Assembly: GCA_950295325.1 (NCBI GenBank)
Contig: OX485806.1
Coordinates: 4,714,001 to 4,774,000, forward strand
DNA length: 60,000 nt
Source of the DNA: Polytrichum commune
Lineage: Eukaryota; Streptophyta; Polytrichopsida; Polytrichales; Polytrichaceae
Direction: 5' to 3'
Below, in pieces: positions 56,378 through 60,000 of the stretch (positions are counted from its first letter, which is position 1; every line of letters begins with the position of its first letter). The notes below the pieces were generated by a model that saw only the letters and a program-made list of their open reading frames with translations, did not search any database and had not been told where the DNA came from. The translations under genes were made by a program, and so were the position numbers.

Positions 56378-57263
56378 CCATGTAACAAGTAAATTGGTTA
56401 GGTTTTAAAATCATCAAGGAGGGGCATTTGGAAGAGGCCTCGGATCCGAGGCCTCATTTTTGAGTCAGGTTGTGTGCTTGAAAAATGAAAATGTTAGGTT
56501 CATTTTTTAATTCTCTCGGCCATTTTCTGTAGTATGTATTTCATAAGGAGGGGCATTCGGAAGAGGCCTCGGATCCGAGGCCTCATTTTTGTGTCAAGGT
56601 ATGTGCATGAAAAGTTAAAATGTTATGTTCATTTTTGAATGCGCTTGGCCCTCTTGTTTTGGGTAGTGCATAAGTAGGTACTTTGTGAAGAGGCCTCGGA
56701 TCCGAGGCCTCATTTTTGTGTCAAGGTATGTGCTTGAAAAATGAAAATCTTATGTTCATTTTCGAATCCTCTCGGCCTTCTTGTTTTGGGAAGTGAATAA
56801 GTATGTGTTTTGGGAAGAGGCCTCGGATCCGAGGCCTCATGTTTGTGTCAATTTTATGCTAGAAAAATCAAAATGTTATGTTCGTGTAAGATTGCTCTCG
56901 GCCTTCTTGTTTTGGGTACTACATGAGTAGGAGGTTTGTGAAGAGGCCTCGGATCCGAGGCCTCATTTTGGAGACAATGTATGTGCTTGAAAAGTCAAAC
57001 TGCTATGTTTACATAAGATTTCTCTCGGCCTTTTTCTTTTGGGTAGTGCATAAGGAGGAGGTAGGAAAAGAGGCCTCGGATCCGAGGCCTCTCATTCGTA
57101 GGTAGGTTAGTGCTAGAGTTGAGCACTTGACTTAGCATTCGGCCATTTCCATTTGTAGTTTGCTCTCGGCCTTGTATTGTTTTTGTGAGGATTTGTTTCT
57201 TTATAGTTACGAAGTTATTGACTTTTCTTTGTGAAATTCTCATTTTCTCCATGTTCTTAGGAT

Positions 57264-60000
57264 ATGGACTCTTCACAGGTTGCGCAATCGCAACCCCAAT
57301 CTGGAGAGGATGTTGTTCTTGCGGCCCCCGCGGTTGAAGTTGAAGCTGTGCAGGTTGAGAGTCTCAATTCGCAGGGCCCATTACAAGTAGAGGTGAGTTG
57401 GATAGTTGTTGAATAATTTGTTAAGCAAGTTTTTTGAGTTCTAGCTTTCTAAGCATGGTTTTATTGTTTGTGTTTTTGTTAGGCTCTCGCAATGAGCGAA
57501 GATGCCGTTCAAGCAGTTGCCGACACGGATCCCGTGGTGTGTGAGCTTGAGCTTCGGAAATCACAAAAGGAGGACTCCATTGGTGTTATCCAACGCCTTC
57601 GGATTAAGCCAACATGTAAGTCCCGCTTATCCATTCCTTTATGCCGCTTGAGAGCCCTCCCTCTCGTCCGTCCTATCAGTGAGGTTGAGGTGCAGCGCTT
57701 GGAATGTGAATTTGTAATGGGATACCGAGAGGGTGATCGGGTTCTTTACGTGTCTTCTTTCAACGACGTTCCCGTGGACCTCCCCATTCCCCCTGGCATT
57801 ATGGCCTCTTGGAGCCCTCTCTGGCAAGAGGCCTCCGCAGAATTTGACGCCAAGCTCAAAGAGGATCCGGATCTTGCACATTTCGCCGGGAAGATGTTCT
57901 TCGTCTGGGAAGGCAATCATCGTCTCACCGCTTGGTGGAGACACATCAATAACCACCACGCCGATGACAAGAGTTGGCATATCTCGGTGGATTGCATTGT
58001 TGTTGACCCTAGAGGATACACCGGTATATTCCTCAATGCCATGAGCGACATTAATTGGTAAGCTCATTCATTTTTTTTCATTCATTTTTCATTTTTGTTT
58101 CAATTCTTTTCCATTCTTTTCAGCTCACGTTCCTCACATATTTTTTCTCAGGTCAACCGAGCATGATTATGTCAAGGCAAACATTCCTGCCAAGCTCCTT
58201 CGAATCCGCACTTTTGGGAGGTTAGAGTTGTCCACCTTCAAGGATCTTATATCGCCATCTGACTACAAAGCATGCGAGAAGATAAAGGAGAGTCGCCCAA
58301 CTTGGTACACCTTGACCGCGGATGTGTTCGTTAAGTTTCTTTACAAGGTATGGTTTTATGCATTCAATCATTTAGAGCTTCCAACATAGATAATTTCCAT
58401 ACCGATTATATGAACTCACAAGGTCATTTCTTGCAGAGAGACATTTCGGCTCAAGCAGACCTTGCAGTGAGGCATTACCGTGAGACCACACCCGTTGCGG
58501 AGAGCTCGGCCACTGAGATTTGGAATGTTATGACCAAGGCCCAGGAGAGGACAATCAAAAGTATTCGGGCCCGTTCTTTTGAGAAGTACATATCCGTTGC
58601 ACACCCTGACAATGGAGAGGATTTCTTTCATGAGGTACTCTTTTGAACTCAAATCACTCTTGAACGCAATTCATCCAAATCACTCTTCAACTCTATTATT
58701 CTTTTGAACTCAAATCATTTTTATTTTGTGCACAGATTGACCGTCATTTTAATGAGTTCTCTTCGACGGACATGACAATTGAAAAATTGCAAAAAATTGT
58801 CACATGCCCGGTCGAAGCTTCGTTCAAAGCTAAGTGGCTTCACTGGTGGAACGCCCCCCTTCGTGAAAGGTTAGATAACAAGTTCCCCGTCGACAAGCCT
58901 ATGAGGGAGAGGGCTTTGGATGACTGGCTACACAAGGCGTCCTTCTGGGCTCAAGTAAATCCATTCCTCGGCCTTCTTCATTTTCATTTTCCTCTATTCC
59001 ATTTATCTCATATCTAATCATCTCCTTCTCTGCAGTTGGAGAAAGAAGTCGCGGTTGAAATTGAGACCTTAGAGGAGAGCCTCTCCGTCGACATTGATTG
59101 GGACGCATCAGAAACTATCTTGCGCCCTTGTGAGTACGTTGATCATTGGCGGATTGTCCTTTGGGACAAGGCCTTCAAGCCTTATCTCGGCGATAAGCCT
59201 GACATCGCATTTGCCAAAGGTGATAATCTCTTGGAGTTCGAGGAGGGGGCTCTCGCTATCAAGCGTGTGGCCTATCGGTAATACATCTATCCTCCACTTT
59301 GCACCTCTCCTTAATGTCATTTCTTGCTCGTTTTGTTGGTTTTCTTACATTCTTGTTTTGTCATGTAGGTATATCATGAGAGAATTGGTTGTGAAGAATG
59401 CATTGGCCTCATCTTCCTTGCCGGACTACCTCTCGGACTGGGTGAATATTTTTTCTAGCCTCTGCGTGTATACGACCGCGCAAACAAACAAGTTTTCCGA
59501 ATTGCACTTGCAGGGTGGTGGATGGTACTTGGATTGTGCTGCAGGATTTGTCCCCGGGGAAGAGAAGGCTTTGTTTGCTAGCCTTGTGGGTAGTGCTCTG
59601 GATAATAACATTGTTACCTTGGAGGACCCTGACATCGTTGAGCTTCCCCCTCCTCCTCCTAAGGCACCAAGGAGAAAGGGCAGAGCAAAGAAGACCGCCA
59701 CTCAAGCATCTTCCCAAATTCTCACTCGGTATGCTTCTAAGACCCCGGTTGAGCCACCCACCCTTCCACACAGTCCATCTATCGCTCCCTCCGTTGCTCC
59801 CTCTCTTGTCCCTTCTGTTACTCCATCTGCATTTCATCCATAATCTCTTGCCACTCCATCTCATAGTGGCACTTCTCTCCTCTCTTTGCCTCGCAAGAGG
59901 AAGGCCGCTCTCTTGGATACCAGTGCCACCTCTTCGGATGCCACTAACACGCTTACCCTCATCGAAAATGTGGACATGGTTCAACTAATGCTGGATTCCG
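57264..60000 (+). CDS. Gene 3: ParB-like domain protein, multi-exon, 3' partial
   Basis: Exons are 57261-57392, 57483-58057, 58152-58347, 58437-58634, 58736-58954, 59036-59277, 59369-59441 and 59514 to the window end. All introns are GT-AG and phases match. ATG 57264 follows the acceptor by three bases. An acidic, Gln/Val-rich N-terminus precedes a domain with PLCRLRALPLVRPIS and KMFFVWEGNHRLTAWWRHI (about residues 180-200). GNHRLTA is the GxHRxxA motif of ParB/sulfiredoxin-like folds, here complete, unlike gene 1. Later exons are mostly helical. The last has PPPPPKAPRRKGRAKK (nuclear-localisation-like) and a Ser/Pro-rich tail. An in-frame TAA lies at 59841-59843, but the same frame stays open and coding-like (LPRKRKAALLD) to 60000, so it may be a nonsense change from CAA. 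Confidence 0.65.
57860..57960 (+). other. ParB-like GNHRLTA box of gene 3
   Basis: FVWEGNHRLTAWWRHINNHH lies at about 57900-57960. In ParB-like proteins this box binds the nucleotide or DNA phosphate. The preceding hydrophobic strand (KMFFVW) fits the fold. Confidence 0.6.
59841..59843 (+). other. In-frame TAA in gene 3 last visible exon
   Basis: TAA follows SAFHP. The frame beyond (SLATPSHSGTSLLSLPRKRK) is as Ser/Pro/Lys-rich as the frame before it. It is either the true stop or a CAA-to-TAA nonsense. Confidence 0.6.

Larger units (their letters stand above)
52724..57091. repeat. Palindrome family B array: 28 copies of a 22-bp palindrome
   Basis: The core is GAGGCCTCGGA joined to its exact reverse complement (BamHI site at the centre). 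I counted 28 copies, starting at 52724, 52903, 53031, 53210, 53338, 53584, 53701, 53797, 53893, 54010, 54106, 54223, 54497, 54626, 54753, 54880, 55007, 55133, 55312, 55440, 55619, 55747, 56434, 56563, 56690, 56817, 56943 and 57070. Twenty-five are perfect; 53893 and 54106 begin with A, and 55747 is altered in its right arm. Spacing falls into zones of about 127 bp, 307-bp doublets (128+179), and alternating 96/117 bp. Spacers share a CTCTCGGCCTT box and a GTGCTTGAAAAAT box. Confidence 0.97.
52486..57260 (+). other. Possible 4.8-kb intron or gene 3 leader holding palindrome array
   Basis: The donor GTAAGG at 52486 and acceptor TTCTTAG ending at 57260 are in matching phase 0. Between them I see no gene, only the repeat families listed separately. 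The ATG at 57264 lies just after the acceptor, as in gene 1, where the acceptor abuts the ATG. Confidence 0.4.

Noticed and set aside
52724-57091. CRISPR array: short palindromic repeat at regular spacing
   Set aside because: Spacers are themselves repeated, about 75-155 bp, and share conserved boxes. The genome has introns and plant retroelements. No cas genes.

Overview
The window is nuclear DNA of a streptophyte, and I would guess a charophyte alga such as Chara. This rests on plant-type evidence: GT-AG introns, a short Arabidopsis-type TTTAGGG telomere-like run, LTR retrotransposons primed by the plant initiator-tRNA-Met site TGGTATCAGAGC, and a MULE-type transposase with a SWIM finger. 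The species itself is inference. There are no bacterial operons, no rRNA or tRNA genes, and both window ends are cut.

Layout. 1-2.3 kb is AT-rich and gene-free apart from a large foldback (about 145-775). From about 2.3 kb to at least 39.09 kb runs one host gene on the + strand. It has a TATA promoter, a 5' leader intron, an exon with a ParB-like domain, exons with a degenerate beta-class amino-methyltransferase-like domain, a Pro-rich linker and, by my splice model, an FCP1/HAD-phosphatase-like exon. The gene has been broken by Ty3/Gypsy-type elements. E1 (6094-13051) and E2 (13151-27573, itself carrying E3 at 16943-24227) sit 99 bp apart in one exon. E4 (30388-38965, with a foreign solo LTR nested in its 5' LTR) sits in the FCP1-like exon. 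All insertions show clean 5-bp target duplications: CCCAA, ACGCC, GGAAG, ATGAC and ATCAG. Removing them restores reading frame at every junction. The host gene also carries three premature stops and a frameshift.

The right half holds an unknown small + strand gene (39612-40079), then a minus-strand MULE transposase gene with a C-terminal SWIM finger (51254-40241) split by E5 (40502-47799, TSD GATTT). A short divergent Lys/Arg-rich gene follows (51535-52485). Next is a 4.4-kb array of 28 copies of a 22-bp palindrome (52724-57091) mixed with a second, covarying palindrome family. Last comes a second multi-exon gene with a ParB-like GNHRLTA motif (57264 to beyond the window).

The five E elements are one non-autonomous family. 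LTR pairs are identical or nearly so, yet all copies share the same stop codons and lack the reverse-transcriptase core, so they must have moved in trans. The most interesting feature is that each of the two ParB-like genes is associated with its own family of perfect palindromes: TTTGGGTCGA and its complement for gene 1, GAGGCCTCGGA and its complement for gene 3. These lie in introns or leader regions and, in gene 1, even in frame inside an exon. Whether this is a protein-DNA system, a selfish palindrome or a structural device cannot be decided from sequence alone.
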